DNA from: CBDBND01 sp965262665
Lineage (GTDB): Bacteria; Pseudomonadota; Alphaproteobacteria; Rhodospirillales; Rhodospirillaceae
NCBI GenBank assembly: GCA_965262665.1
Contig: CBDHFR010000004.1
Location: 1,612,001-1,676,000, forward strand
Direction: 5' to 3'
DNA length: 64,000 nt
Shown here: one piece after another, positions 7,438 through 17,729 of the stretch
How the letters are laid out: every line of letters begins with the position of its first letter
Position numbering within the stretch: the stretch's first letter is position 1
Program-made: the position numbers and the translations under genes
The notes under the pieces: generated by a model
Database searches by the model: none
What the model was told of the DNA's origin: nothing
Seen by the model: only the letters and a program-made list of their open reading frames with translations

Positions 7438-9180
7438 TTCCTTGAGGTGTTTTTCTTCAGCCTCGTTCGGCGCCTGCATCATCAGGTCTTCCGCCTGATT
7501 GTTCATCGGGAAGAGCGTGACTTCCCGGATATTAGGCGCGTCTGCCAGCAGCATGACGATTCTGTCGATACCAGGCGCTGCGCCGCCGTGCGGAGGTGCC
7601 CCATACTTGAATGCGTTGAACATGCCGCCGAAGCGGCTTTCGATAAAGTCTTGCTCATACCCAGCGATAGCAAACGCCTTGATCATGATATCGGGACGGT
7701 GATTCCGGATGGCGCCGGAACACAGCTCTACACCGTTACAAACGATGTCGTACTGATGGGCCATGACGTCCAAGGGGTTTTTGGTCTCCAGCGCTTCTAG
7801 ACCCCCTTGCGGCATTGAAAACGGGTTGTGGCTAAATTCAATTTCACCGGTGGATTCGTCCCGTTCGAACAGGGGATAGTCGACGATCCAACATAGGTCG
7901 AAGCGGTCTTTTTCCAGCAAGTCCAGTTCTTCGCAGATTTTTGTCCGCACCACGCCAGCGAATTTTTCAGCGGCAGTAGGCTTGTCGCAGACAAAGAACA
8001 CGCTATCGCCGGGACCGACACCAGAGGCATCGCGTATGGCGTCGACCCGGTCATCGTCCAAATTCTTGGCGATGGGACCCTTGGCGCCACCCTCTTCAAA
8101 GACGATATAGCCGAGGCCGCCGGCCCCCTCGCCTCTCGCCCACTCGTTCAGCTTGTCGAAGTAGCTGCGTGGCTGTCCGGCCGATCCCGGCGCTGGAATG
8201 GCCCGAACGATAGCCCCTTTCTCGATGTTCTTGGCAAATAGGCCAAATGTTGATCCGGCAAAGTTCTCCGTGACATCCGTTATTAACAGCGGATTGCGCA
8301 AGTCGGGCTTGTCAGTGCCATATTTCAGCATGGCCTCAGCAAAGGGAATTTGCGGCCACCGCCCCTGGGTCACAGCGCGACCATTTGCAAACTCCTTAAA
8401 CACACCACCAATCACAGGCTCAATCGCTGTTAAGACATCCTCTTGGGTGACAAAGGCCATTTCCAGATCGAGCTGATAAAATTCTCCCGGTGACCGGTCG
8501 GCGCGGCCGTCTTCATCGCGGAAACACGACGCGATCTGGAAATAGCGGTCAAACCCAGACACCATAATCAGCTGTTTGAAAATCTGCGGCGCTTGCGGGA
8601 GGGCGTAAAATTTTCCTGGGTGAAGGCGGGATGGCACCAGAAAGTCCCGTGCACCTTCCGGTGAAGAAGCAGTGAGAATGGGGGTTTGAAACTCAACAAA
8701 CCCGGACTCAATCATCCGCCGCCGGATGCTCGCAATTACATCTGACCGCAGCAGTATATTGTTACGCATCTCTTCCCGGCGAAGATCGAGATAGCGGTAT
8801 TTGAGGCGCAAATCTTCAGGATATTCGTTGTCGCCATGAACCTGGATGGGCAGCACATCCGTAGCGGAGAGGACCTCTACTTGTTTGATTTGCAGTTCGA
8901 CCCGGCCAGTGGGCAATCGGTCGTTGATCGTGTCTTCCGTGCGTTCGACGACTTTGCCGGTGAGACACAGCACCGTTTCAGACCGGGCGTCGTCGACGGC
9001 GGAAAAGACCGGACTGGATGTGTCGACCACACATTGGGTAATCCCGAACTGGTCGCGCAGATCGACGAATAACAGGTTACCGTGGTCCCGTTTGCGATGG
9101 ACCCAGCCGGACAATCGGGCTTCTTTACCAGCGTCTTCGAGGCGCAGATCGCCACACGTGTGCGTTCTGTAACGGTGCAT
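7363..9180 (-). CDS. aspS: Aspartyl-tRNA synthetase
   Basis: 605 residues, normal for the bacterial type. An N-terminal OB-fold anticodon domain (ARLSGWVHRKRDHGNLLFVD) precedes the class II catalytic core: motif 2 ASCFRDEDGRADRSPGEFYQ and motif 3 GAAPGIDRIVMLLAD. A GAD insertion domain lies between. It charges tRNA-Asp; whether it also mischarges tRNA-Asn cannot be told here. Intact, followed by rnd on the other strand across a 152-base divergent promoter region. Confidence 0.98.
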   Translation of the reverse strand: MHRYRTHTCGDLRLEDAGKEARLSGWVHRKRDHGNLLFVDLRDQFGITQCVVDTSSPVFSAVDDARSETVLCLTGKVVERTEDTINDRLPTGRVELQIKQVEVLSATDVLPIQVHGDNEYPEDLRLKYRYLDLRREEMRNNILLRSDVIASIRRRMIESGFVEFQTPILTASSPEGARDFLVPSRLHPGKFYALPQAPQIFKQLIMVSGFDRYFQIASCFRDEDGRADRSPGEFYQLDLEMAFVTQEDVLTAIEPVIGGVFKEFANGRAVTQGRWPQIPFAEAMLKYGTDKPDLRNPLLITDVTENFAGSTFGLFAKNIEKGAIVRAIPAPGSAGQPRSYFDKLNEWARGEGAGGLGYIVFEEGGAKGPIAKNLDDDRVDAIRDASGVGPGDSVFFVCDKPTAAEKFAGVVRTKICEELDLLEKDRFDLCWIVDYPLFERDESTGEIEFSHNPFSMPQGGLEALETKNPLDVMAHQYDIVCNGVELCSGAIRNHRPDIMIKAFAIAGYEQDFIESRFGGMFNAFKYGAPPHGGAAPGIDRIVMLLADAPNIREVTLFPMNNQAEDLMMQAPNEAEEKHLKELHIKLNLPKEIDKGAAPSAKADPS

Positions 9181-9332
9181 TCCTAGTCCCTAAGGCGGAA
9201 GATGTTTCGGCCGGGCCAGACGGTCCCTGGAGGCAAAGCGAGAAACCACACCGATCAGGCTCATTTGTCAAGGTACAGGACCAGGTTTCCGCTCTTGGTT
9301 GCGGCTTGGCAGCCAAGACGATATGAAACGGC

Positions 9333-10493
9333 ATGGAGTTGATTACCTCGACTGCGGATCTCGCCGTATTCTGTTCGCAACTGTCTTCCACAGACTTTGT
9401 GACGGTCGATACAGAGTTTCACCGCGAAACCACCTATTGGCCGCTTCTCTGCCTCATACAGCTTGCCGGTCCTGATGACGCCTATTGCATCGATGCTTTG
9501 GCGGAGGACCTCGATCTCAAACCACTGTACGAGCTGTTCAACAATGCTGAGGTGGTCAAGGTTTTTCACGCAGCACGGCAAGACCTGGAGATTTTTTACC
9601 ACCAAGCTGGATTGATCCCCGCACCGTTATTCGACAGTCAGGTCGCAGCAATGGTTTGCGGTTTCGGAGAATCTGTCGGTTATGAGACTTTGGTAATGAA
9701 GTTGGCCAACGCTAAAATCGACAAGAGCCAGAGATTTACCGATTGGTCACGACGGCCACTATCCGATAAACAACTTAAATACGCGTTGGCCGATGTGACG
9801 CATTTGAGAGAGGTCTATTCATTTCTGAGAGCGAAATTAGATCAGACAAGCCGTTCACATTGGGTTGTGGAAGAGATGGAGACACTTACCAATCCTGCGA
9901 CCTACGCACTCGAACCAGATCAAGCGTGGCATCGAATTAAATCTCGCGACAAAAAACCAAGATTCCTAGCGGTCTTGAAAGAGGTTGCGGCCTGGCGGGA
10001 ACGCACTGCACAGACTCAGAATGTTCCGCGGCGTCGGGTGGCCAAAGACAATGTATTGGTAGAGTTAGCTGCGTTGACTCCTACTTCGGAGCGCGCCTTG
10101 AGCCAAACGCGTTTGTCCAAACAGTTCAGCAAAAGCAAATATGCCAAGGGCATGCTCGAAGCCGTCATGCGGGGACTGGATATGCCTGAAAAGGATTGTC
10201 CCAGGGTGGCACGATCACCGGATAAACCGGCCGGACTTGGGTCTGTGGTTGATCTCCTAAAAGTACTGCTCAAAGCGCGTTGCGAAACCCATGAGGTCGC
10301 CCTCAAACTGGTCGCCACTGTCGACGATCTCGAGAAAATTGCGATGGACGATCACGCAGATGTTCCAGCGTTAACAGGTTGGCGCCGTGAATTGTTTGGC
10401 GCTGATGCGCTGAAACTCAAACACGGTCACTTGGCTCTGGCCTTGTCTGAAGACAGCAAGACCGTAGAAGTCTTGGACCGTCCCCAATCTTAG
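9333..10493 (+). CDS. rnd: Ribonuclease D
   Basis: 386 residues. DEDD exonuclease motifs are visible: FVTVDTEFHRE (Exo I), VVKVFHAARQDLEIFYHQAG (Exo II) and LKYALADVTHLREVY (Exo III, with the Y/D pair). HRDC domains follow from about residue 205. RNase D trims the 3' ends of tRNA and other stable RNAs. It is divergent from aspS and converges on ppx with 9 bases between stops. Confidence 0.96.
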   Translation: MELITSTADLAVFCSQLSSTDFVTVDTEFHRETTYWPLLCLIQLAGPDDAYCIDALAEDLDLKPLYELFNNAEVVKVFHAARQDLEIFYHQAGLIPAPLFDSQVAAMVCGFGESVGYETLVMKLANAKIDKSQRFTDWSRRPLSDKQLKYALADVTHLREVYSFLRAKLDQTSRSHWVVEEMETLTNPATYALEPDQAWHRIKSRDKKPRFLAVLKEVAAWRERTAQTQNVPRRRVAKDNVLVELAALTPTSERALSQTRLSKQFSKSKYAKGMLEAVMRGLDMPEKDCPRVARSPDKPAGLGSVVDLLKVLLKARCETHEVALKLVATVDDLEKIAMDDHADVPALTGWRRELFGADALKLKHGHLALALSEDSKTVEVLDRPQS

Positions 10494-10502
10494 AAGGGAT
10501 TG

Positions 10503-12011
10503 TTAAAAGCGCTCGATCTTGTGATTAAACCCCAGATGATTGGCCAGTCGCGCTAGCCTCTTGGGATAAGACCCTGACATAAACACCGGCTCTTCCTTCG
10601 GCACGGTCAGAACTATGGTGGAGCCTTCCTTGTCCAGTTTGGTTTTGTCCAATAGTCCGTGCGTCCCTCCCGTCAGGGAATAAGCCAGCCGCATGCCCAA
10701 ACCAATGGTTCTCACCCTGTCATTTTGCTCGTCGTCGAGCATGTCATGGGCTTGATCAATGATCGGTGTCGTATCGTCCGTGCGGTACCGGTAAAACAGT
10801 GCCAGCGCCAATCCAGCGCGATCCTCGTGCTCGAGACCCATGAAAGGCAGACGTAAAACACGGAGAAACGCTTGCTCGGCGCGATAATCCGGATGTTCGG
10901 ACCAACACAGATCACGCAACAGACACGCCGCCAGCCGTATTTTGGCCTGATCGTTTGTCTCTCCCGAAAACAGCGGTGATAACCAGGCAAACGCTTCATG
11001 ACCGGTTCGGGGATCACGGCCTACAGACCGGCACAATTCTTCCGCTGCACTGATTAGTGGGTCTTCTGCTTTCAACTTGTCGGGAAGGTCTATGAAGAAC
11101 TGGCCTTCCCGCATACCGTAGATGGAAAAGACCAGTGAATCGGGTTGGCCAATTTCGAGCAACCGCTCGAGCATCATGGCAGCCAATGGCAAGGTCGTTA
11201 GACGCGCCTTATCAACGCCACGAATTTTTTCCAGCGTTTGCGGGCTGAGATGAGAGATCAACCCGAACAACGAAACAGCCAGGGGTCGGGGCAGGGTAAA
11301 ATTATCAAGCACATGCAACGGATAGTTCATGTGAGCAATACAAACCCGCGCCAGCGCGCGCCACGCCCCTCCGACGGCATAGACGGACCGTCCCTTAACA
11401 CCGGGAATCCAGGTTTGATCCTTAAGTTGATCGTTGACGGCAGCCATGCCTTGCTCAACATCCTCATCTGCCAAAACGGCCAGACGCAAAGTCCCCAATG
11501 GCAACGTTGCGTGATGATCAAATTTGCCATCGCGAACGTCGACAAGTTCAAGGCTACCACCGCCAAGATCCGCTACCATGCCGTCGGCCGAAGGAATGCC
11601 GCATAACACACCCAACGCACTGCGTTTTGCCTCCTGCTTTCCCGACAAAACTTTTATTGATAGTCCAAACCGGTCCTTTACATCTTTAACAAATTCTGGA
11701 CCGTCAGCGGCGTCCCGTATGGCCGCAGTACCCAGAATATCAAGCCGATCGAGCTCCATTGATTCGGAAAGCGCAACAAACCGCTGCAGAGTGGCAAAGG
11801 TTTTTTCGACCCCTTCTGGATTCAATGCACCGGTCGATTCGAGATCCCGGCCCAAGGCACAGATTGCTTTTTCGTTGTAAATGGGAATGGGGGTCCGCAT
11901 GACCCCGCTGTAGACGACCAAACGGACCGAGTTTGACCCAATGTCGATAACGCCGACCGATCTATGGCGAATGGCAAGAGTCGAAGTGTCGTCTGGCACG
12001 CTGGAACTCAT
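10503..12011 (-). CDS. ppx: Exopolyphosphatase / guanosine pentaphosphatase family
   Basis: 502 residues. ASKHA-fold signatures: VGVIDIGSNSVRLVVYSG, ILGTAAIRDAADG, and MVADLGGGSLEL. The C-terminal helical domain resembles the HD-like regulatory part of Ppx/GppA. It hydrolyses terminal phosphates from polyphosphate and possibly pppGpp. It lies 33 bases downstream of ppk, same strand, so polyP synthesis and breakdown are co-transcribed. Confidence 0.95.
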   Translation of the reverse strand: MSSSVPDDTSTLAIRHRSVGVIDIGSNSVRLVVYSGVMRTPIPIYNEKAICALGRDLESTGALNPEGVEKTFATLQRFVALSESMELDRLDILGTAAIRDAADGPEFVKDVKDRFGLSIKVLSGKQEAKRSALGVLCGIPSADGMVADLGGGSLELVDVRDGKFDHHATLPLGTLRLAVLADEDVEQGMAAVNDQLKDQTWIPGVKGRSVYAVGGAWRALARVCIAHMNYPLHVLDNFTLPRPLAVSLFGLISHLSPQTLEKIRGVDKARLTTLPLAAMMLERLLEIGQPDSLVFSIYGMREGQFFIDLPDKLKAEDPLISAAEELCRSVGRDPRTGHEAFAWLSPLFSGETNDQAKIRLAACLLRDLCWSEHPDYRAEQAFLRVLRLPFMGLEHEDRAGLALALFYRYRTDDTTPIIDQAHDMLDDEQNDRVRTIGLGMRLAYSLTGGTHGLLDKTKLDKEGSTIVLTVPKEEPVFMSGSYPKRLARLANHLGFNHKIERF

Positions 12012-12044
12012 AACCTATAACAGATGCCGGCGCTGATAGCAGGT

Positions 12045-14210
12045 TTAGCGGCGGCTTGGAACCAGTTTAGGCAACAGTTTTTTGGCCTGTTCCACGGCAC
12101 TGCCCTGGCCCGACAAACTCGGGTTGTTCATAAAATAATCGTGAGCACTGAAGGGGATCTCGCCGGCTTCTTCCCGGATGAAAGTTCCATCGGATTTCAA
12201 AGTCCAACTTTGCAAGGTGTCGTTTATGTTGGCGACCATGATCTGGTCGAGCACTTGCTGATGAACAGTGTGGTTCTCGATTGGGACGAACGTTTCGACC
12301 CGATTTACCAGATTGCGGGTCATCCAATCCGCTGATGATATATAGATTTTGGCATGACTGGACGGCAACGTGTGCCCGTTGCCAAAGACGAAAATCCGAG
12401 AGTGTTCAAGGAATCGTCCAACGATGCTTTTCACGTGGATGTTTTCAGACAGCCCAGGCACGCCGGGACGCAGGCAGCAGATTCCCCGGATAATCAGTTC
12501 AATTTGCACGCCGGCTTGCGACGCCGCATAAAGAGCATCGATTACTTTGGGGTCAACCAATGAGTTCATTTTGGCCCAAATGGCGGCAGGACGGCCCGCC
12601 TTAGCGTGAGTGATTTCTTCACCGATCAGACTTTCGATCTTCTCCAATAAACCAATAGGCGCGAGCGCTAGTTTTTCCATGGAGTCAGGTTGGGCATATC
12701 CGGTCATGTAATTGAAAGCTCGATTGGCATCACGGCAGAGGGCAGGATCGCAGGTAAAGAACGAGAGGTCGGTATAGATCTTCGCGGTTACGGGATGATA
12801 GTTGCCGGTGCCGAAGTGAACGTAGGAGTTCAATGCATTGCCTTCGCGGCGCGTGACCAGTGAAATTTTCGCATGCGTTTTTAGATCGACGAAGCCATAC
12901 ACCACATTGGCGCCGGACCGTTCCAAATCCCGCGCCCAACGAATATTGGCTTCTTCATCAAACCGGGCTTTCAGTTCAACCATAGCGGTGACGGATTTGC
13001 CGGCCTCTGCCCCTTCGATTAAAGCATCGATGATGGGCGAATCTTTGCTGGTGCGGTATAGAGTTTGTTTGATCGACACGACATTTGGATCCTGCGCCGC
13101 CTGACGCAGGAATTGAACCACTGCATCGAATGACTCGTAAGGATGGTGGACAATAATGTCCTTCTTGCGGATAGCAGCGAAACAGTCGCCGCCGAAATCC
13201 CGGATCCGCTCCGGAAAGCGGGCGTTATAGGGAATGAATTGAAGGTCGGGTCGCTCATCGGTGATTAACTGACTGATGTCTGCCAATCCGATCATGCCGT
13301 CGATTCTGAAGACGTCGTCGGGTGACACTTCGAGTTCGTCGAAGATCAATTTGATCTGATCCTCGGGCATACGGGCGCTAACCTTAAGGCGAATACAGCT
13401 GCCACGCCGCCGGCGTTTAAGAGCCGTTTCAAAACTCTGAACCAGATCTTGCGCTTCTTCGTCGACTTCCATCTCGCTGTCGCGAATGACGCGGAAAACA
13501 CCCGATTGCATCACTTTGAAACCAGGAAAAAGGCGATTAAAAAACAATGTGATGACGTCTTCTAAAGTGATGAATCGGGTCTTTTGCCCGCGAAGGCGAA
13601 TGAACCGTTCAATCTGGGAGGGAATGGGAACCAGCGCCCGCATCGCTTCGCCATTCTCAATGCGCACTAACTGGAGGACCAGTGAAAAACCAAGGTTAGG
13701 AATAAAGGGAAAGGGATGCGCCGGATCGATGGCCAGCGGTGTTAAGACCGGGAAGATGTGATCCATAAATCGGTTCTCAAGCCAAGTCTTGTCGGCACCC
13801 GTTAAATCTTGTGAGGACACCACATGGATCCCTTCCTCAACGAGCTCAGCCTGCAAAGTTTTCCAGCAGGTGTCTTGTTGCTTGAACAAATCCCTAACGG
13901 CAGTGTTGATCTTTTCCAGCTGTTCTTGCGGTGTCAGCCCGTCTGCACTGCGTTGGGTAACACCCGCCCTTACCTGACCCTTAAGGCCGGCCACACGAAC
14001 CATGTAAAACTCATCCAAGTTCGATGCAGAAATGGACAGAAAACGGACACGCTCAAGCAACGGATGGCGCGGATTTTCAGCCTCTTCGAGAACACGATTG
14101 TTAAATGACAACCACGAGAGTTCACGGTTGATGAACCGGTCACTGCTGTTCAAATCAAGATTGTTTGCAGTCGGGGAGTTGAGATTTTGTTGTGCGTCGT
14201 CAGGGCTCAC
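12045..14210 (-). CDS. ppk: Polyphosphate kinase 1
   Basis: 721 residues, intact. N-domain RFINRELSWLSFNNRVLEEA; catalytic region with SYVHFGTGNYHPVTAKIYTD, containing the His that is autophosphorylated in PPK1; C2 domain with SHAKIYISSADWMTRNLVNR. It polymerises the gamma phosphate of ATP into polyP at the membrane. It forms an operon with ppx. The upstream 480 bases hold repeats and the recombinase promoter, so the ppk promoter probably abuts a mobile-element boundary. Confidence 0.97.
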   Translation of the reverse strand: MSPDDAQQNLNSPTANNLDLNSSDRFINRELSWLSFNNRVLEEAENPRHPLLERVRFLSISASNLDEFYMVRVAGLKGQVRAGVTQRSADGLTPQEQLEKINTAVRDLFKQQDTCWKTLQAELVEEGIHVVSSQDLTGADKTWLENRFMDHIFPVLTPLAIDPAHPFPFIPNLGFSLVLQLVRIENGEAMRALVPIPSQIERFIRLRGQKTRFITLEDVITLFFNRLFPGFKVMQSGVFRVIRDSEMEVDEEAQDLVQSFETALKRRRRGSCIRLKVSARMPEDQIKLIFDELEVSPDDVFRIDGMIGLADISQLITDERPDLQFIPYNARFPERIRDFGGDCFAAIRKKDIIVHHPYESFDAVVQFLRQAAQDPNVVSIKQTLYRTSKDSPIIDALIEGAEAGKSVTAMVELKARFDEEANIRWARDLERSGANVVYGFVDLKTHAKISLVTRREGNALNSYVHFGTGNYHPVTAKIYTDLSFFTCDPALCRDANRAFNYMTGYAQPDSMEKLALAPIGLLEKIESLIGEEITHAKAGRPAAIWAKMNSLVDPKVIDALYAASQAGVQIELIIRGICCLRPGVPGLSENIHVKSIVGRFLEHSRIFVFGNGHTLPSSHAKIYISSADWMTRNLVNRVETFVPIENHTVHQQVLDQIMVANINDTLQSWTLKSDGTFIREEAGEIPFSAHDYFMNNPSLSGQGSAVEQAKKLLPKLVPSRR

Positions 14211-14250
14211 ACCTGTTTCCTCTATGCCTACCCTTCATATAAGTTATATA

Positions 14251-14406
14251 GACAATTCTCGTTACTTGATGTTAAAATACGTTACATTATTGATAATAAA
14301 TTATAATTTGTTCATCTAAAATCTATCAAGAAAACGACGTAGCAATCCGTAATCAAATTGAAAGCAGATTCGTTATAACTCCAGCGTACCCAGGCGCACC
14401 GTTGTC
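14251..14406. repeat. 156-bp AT-rich dispersed repeat, copy R1
   Basis: This segment, from GACAATTCTCGTTACTTGAT to GGCGCACCGTTGTC, recurs almost identically in the same orientation at 45686-45841 and in diverged form at about 51990-52147. It is non-coding. R1 and R2 are the same length and differ at only a few positions. They bracket 31 kb of accessory DNA. It could be an att-like duplication, a MITE or an IS end. Confidence 0.8.
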
Positions 14407-14421
14407 ATGCAATTTATTCAG

Positions 14422-14506
14422 CTGTCCCTTCCGAATACCCCATCAACACAGAGTCATATAGGCTTCACCCCCAGTTCAAGCGGATGAGGTTTTCGGAAGG
14501 GACAGG
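14422..14506. repeat. Inverted pair of the AAGGGACAG short repeat
   Basis: CTGTCCCTTCCGAA (14422-14435) is the exact inverse of TTCGGAAGGGACAG (14492-14505). The right arm is part of a longer unit, CGGATGAGGTTTTCGG followed by AAGGGACAGGC. Related units occur at 47179, 48594, 50624, 50677 and 53848, and an inverted half-unit at 48287. Confidence 0.75.
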
Positions 14507-14664
14507 CACGCGGGTTTCGCCAGGAACCGTTTCGAACCTAAACAAAAAGTGACGTTGCTCCCAAAATCCGGACCAGGTGGTTCTTCACCTAGGCTCCGCC
14601 ATCAGCTCCCAAAAAGGGCAGAAATCCTTTTTTCCTTTGATATCAGCCTCTTAGCATTTCCTAC

Positions 14665-14686
14665 TGGTGCACACAACTGGTACACC
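14665..14686. promoter_or_regulatory. TGGTGCAC/TGGTACAC tandem motif before the recombinase
   Basis: TGGTGCACAC (14665) and TGGTACACC (14678) are spaced 13 bases apart immediately upstream of the recombinase start. A similar tandem pair, TGGTGCACT twice with 11-base spacing, lies at 27770-27790. They may be recombinase arm sites or operator sites. The link is speculative. Confidence 0.3.
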
Positions 14687-14693
14687 TTAGGGG

Positions 14694-16415
14694 ATGAAAG
14701 ACTTGCCCAAAAAACACCATCTCATGAACCGGGACGGGGTTTGGTATTACCGCCGTAAGGTTCCAACAGACCTTATCTCGAAGATCGGCACGAAAGTCAT
14801 CCAGACCTCTCTCATGACCAAAGACCTTGGTGAAGCGATCAAAAGGCGCGAGCTCAAAGACGTTGAGACCACGGCTCTCTTCGAAGCAGCACGTAAGGAC
14901 GAAATCCTTCCTTTAACGCAAGCCGAAGCCATTCGAATGGTTCAGAAATATGTCGAACATCAAGATCAATCCCGAGAAGTGCGATATTTCAAAAACCCCC
15001 CGAGAAATGAAGTAGAGAAGTTCGATATGAAGGCCGATATCGGCTTTGCCGAACAGTCTCTCAGAGATCTTGACGATCCCCAAGCCGAAGAAAGTGTTGG
15101 ACTGGCGAGAAAGCGGATACTTAAAGGAACCAGTTATGCACAAGGAGAAAAAGGGAGCATTGCGCCAGCTGAATTTGATGACCTCATTCGACGAGGGTTA
15201 ATGGAACTGTATCGCCGTTTCAACGCCCGGCTTGATGACGACTTTTCAAACTCCTTCTTTGATCAATTGTTCCGCACTGACGCAAAGGTAAAGATGACGC
15301 TTGGCGAGCTGTGCACAGAGTACTTCAAGCAATACAATGAAGAAGCGGGAAATACAGGGATCGCTCAAAAGCGAATAGATACTGTTCGGTCACATCTGGA
15401 TTTACTTCAAGAAGCATTGGGAGAAGACACCCCCGTCCAAGCTATAGATTATGATCGCTGCATGGCGTTTCGCAGTACTCTGGCGCGCATCCCCTCAAAT
15501 AGGTCCAAAATCTACAAAAACAAACCCCTCAACGAAGCTATTGCTCTAGCTGAATCAGAGGGGAGGCCTCCTCTGGCCTACCAGACCCAATCAGGTTACT
15601 TGGGAACTTTGAACAAGGTATTGGAACTGGCCCTCCTGAAACAACTGATATCCGTTGTGCCCTCCAAGGGAATGAAACCCAGTGCCAAGAAGACGCCAGC
15701 AGACCAACAGCGGAAATCGTTCGATGATGAGCAAATTTGCGAATTCTTTCAGTCGCCCTATTACAAAGAGTGCTCATCAGAAAAAAGCCCACCTTACAAC
15801 GTTGAAAAGGAGCATTGGAGGTTTTGGCTTCCGCTCATATGCCTCCTTATGGGCATGCGCCCTAAAGAGGTATGCCAACTGGAATTGACAGACGTAAAGC
15901 TCACGAAAAAAGGTGTTCATTACCTAAGCGTCAGCCCCACAAATGATGAAGACGAGGAGTCAAATGGGTCTACAAACAAAAAGACAATCAAGACAGACAC
16001 AAGTAGGCGGAACGTACCGATACATCCTGAAATACTGCGAATTGGGTTTCTGGAATTTGTAGACGATCAAAAAAAGACGGGGAAACAGCTCCTATTCCAG
16101 GATTTGAAAGTCAATAAGTACGGTGATCCTGCCCAGTATGCGCTAAAGCGCTTTCGGGAAAAGTATTTGAAAGAGGCAATAAAGGTAAAGAAGCAGCAGG
16201 CCTTTTATAGTATTAGACATTCCTTCCGGGATGCTCTTCGAAGGATAGAGGCTCCGCCAGATGTCTTACAATCTCTGGGAGGCTGGAGCCAGGGAAGCCT
16301 AGTAAGCGACGCCTATGGTGATAAATCCGACCCAGATTATCTGAACACGTATGTCCAGAGGATTGAGTACCCTGGACTTGACCTGTCGCATCTGTACTTG
16401 AAGGAAGACGATTGA
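14694..16415 (+). CDS. Tyrosine recombinase (phage/island integrase with DUF6538-like N-terminus)
   Basis: 573 residues. The N-terminus (HLMNRDGVWYYRRKVPTDL) matches the short beta domain found in many alphaproteobacterial integrases. A SAM-like core-binding domain follows (about 205-300). The catalytic domain shows the first Arg in MGMRPKEVCQLELTDVK, FYSIRHSFRDALRR (His-x-x-Arg), LGGWS, and the tyrosine nucleophile in SDAYGDKS. It would integrate or excise the surrounding island. Start chosen at the ATG in GATGAAAGAC; no strong RBS is visible. Intact. Confidence 0.92.
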   Translation: MKDLPKKHHLMNRDGVWYYRRKVPTDLISKIGTKVIQTSLMTKDLGEAIKRRELKDVETTALFEAARKDEILPLTQAEAIRMVQKYVEHQDQSREVRYFKNPPRNEVEKFDMKADIGFAEQSLRDLDDPQAEESVGLARKRILKGTSYAQGEKGSIAPAEFDDLIRRGLMELYRRFNARLDDDFSNSFFDQLFRTDAKVKMTLGELCTEYFKQYNEEAGNTGIAQKRIDTVRSHLDLLQEALGEDTPVQAIDYDRCMAFRSTLARIPSNRSKIYKNKPLNEAIALAESEGRPPLAYQTQSGYLGTLNKVLELALLKQLISVVPSKGMKPSAKKTPADQQRKSFDDEQICEFFQSPYYKECSSEKSPPYNVEKEHWRFWLPLICLLMGMRPKEVCQLELTDVKLTKKGVHYLSVSPTNDEDEESNGSTNKKTIKTDTSRRNVPIHPEILRIGFLEFVDDQKKTGKQLLFQDLKVNKYGDPAQYALKRFREKYLKEAIKVKKQQAFYSIRHSFRDALRRIEAPPDVLQSLGGWSQGSLVSDAYGDKSDPDYLNTYVQRIEYPGLDLSHLYLKEDD

Positions 16416-16468
16416 GAAGCGGGAAACCCTAACCCGTTGAGGTAATACGACCGTGCCAGGGAGGGTAA

Positions 16469-17206
16469 ATGGTCGTTACATTGGAACACAAGGCGGATAC
16501 GGGTTCTAACCAGCCTGGAAAAGTTGGCGTGCAATTAACTGCACAGGCCTATTCCTACAAGAGGCCTAGCGGATTTACCGTATCTGTACTCAAGCCAAAG
16601 ATTGACCGTCTCTCTCTGACGTTTGATATACCGAGCGAACTAGCGCGGAAGAAAATCCGAGATCACCTCCTTTCCCTGGTGCTGAATAGTAATCCGATCT
16701 TCACACCCTGGAAGAAACTGAAGGATTGGGGGGCAAGTAAATATTCCCGATCCTATGCCATAAATGTCGGGGGAGAGAATACGGTCCTAGTGCAACATGC
16801 AGCATTGAAGGCGAATCACCGCTTCCTGAGATTTGAGTTTAACCCGCATAAGGTTGGGCTGGATGGAGTGGAAGTCTTTCGCACACATCTGCCTGAAATT
16901 ACCGGCGGACTGGTTTCTTATGAAAGCTTGGCATTTGGGGGGAAGGTTACCAGGCTCGATATTGCCATCGATCTAGTGAATATCGACCTGGAGGACCTGT
17001 TGATCAGCACATCCAAACTAGGCGTGACCTCGGGGTATTTTAATCCCTCTGGGAAAGCAGAGACCAAGTACCTCAACGTGAACACAAAGGGTAGCAACCT
17101 CTACGTTTATGATCGCAAAGCTAAACTATTGAAGGATCTTGAGAAGGGCAGTGTAGGCCCATTGGAATTCGGGGTGTCTGACGTCAGCGCCTTTGGGACA
17201 AATTGA
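16469..17206 (+). pseudogene. Replication-initiator-like protein, 3' end cut by an IS remnant
   Basis: About 235 native residues; the last ten (from VSDVSAF) are encoded by the IS end starting at 17175. The segment GGKVTRLDIAIDLVNIDLED, then LNVNTKGSNLYVYDRKAKLL, resembles Rep_trans/RstA-type rolling-circle initiators of plasmids and filamentous phages, where RxDIAxD precedes the catalytic tyrosine region. The C-terminal part, including any catalytic Tyr after 17174, is missing. It follows the recombinase by 53 bases. Family assignment is moderate. Confidence 0.6.
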
Positions 17207-17729
17207 GGTAATTGCATAACGGAGGATTTCTGGCTCATCGTAGTGACCGAAGGGAACGAAGATGAGACAGAAATTAATGAGCAAGAACGACCCGGCGGAG
17301 AGAACGGTTCGTCCTATATCTCCAGCGATCTGGCTGAATGGCTCGGGGACCACGGTATGGATCACGTTCGGGGCGCACCGTATCACCCGCAAACCCAGGG
17401 CAAGATCGAGCGCTGGCATCAAACGCTGAAGAACCGGATCCTGCTTGAAAATTATTATCTACCCGGCGATCTCGAAAACCAGATCAGCGCCTTCGTCGAT
17501 CGCTACAACAACCAACGCTACCACGAGAGCATCGGCAACGTAACTCCAGCCGACGCCTACTTTGGACGCCACACCGCCAGCATCGAAAAGAGAAAAAAGA
17601 TCAAAAAACTGACCACCCAAAACCGCCGCTTGAACCATCAACGCCAAGCGGCTTAACATCAAACAAAGATGAGCCCGATCCTCCCTTATGAAACACGCTC
17701 AACAGTCCCATTTGTTTTGATGACGGACA
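17175..17729 (+). mobile_element. Internally deleted copy of the IS at 1495-3006
   Basis: Both termini are present: TGTCTGACGTCAGCGCC at 17175 and GATGACGGACA ending at 17729. The middle (about 950 bp) is deleted. Reading from the left, the orfA start region runs to AGAGAACGGTTCG, then continues as the orfB C-terminus from TCCTATATCTCC. The two parent sites share AACGGyTCG, a microhomology. A fused frame (17243-17656) encodes SSYISSDLAEWLGDHGMDHV onward. No matching target duplication flanks it, so adjacent DNA has been rearranged. Confidence 0.9.

Noticed and set aside
14211..14693. tRNA gene as integration site next to the recombinase
   Set aside because: No cloverleaf or conserved T-loop sequence could be found by eye.
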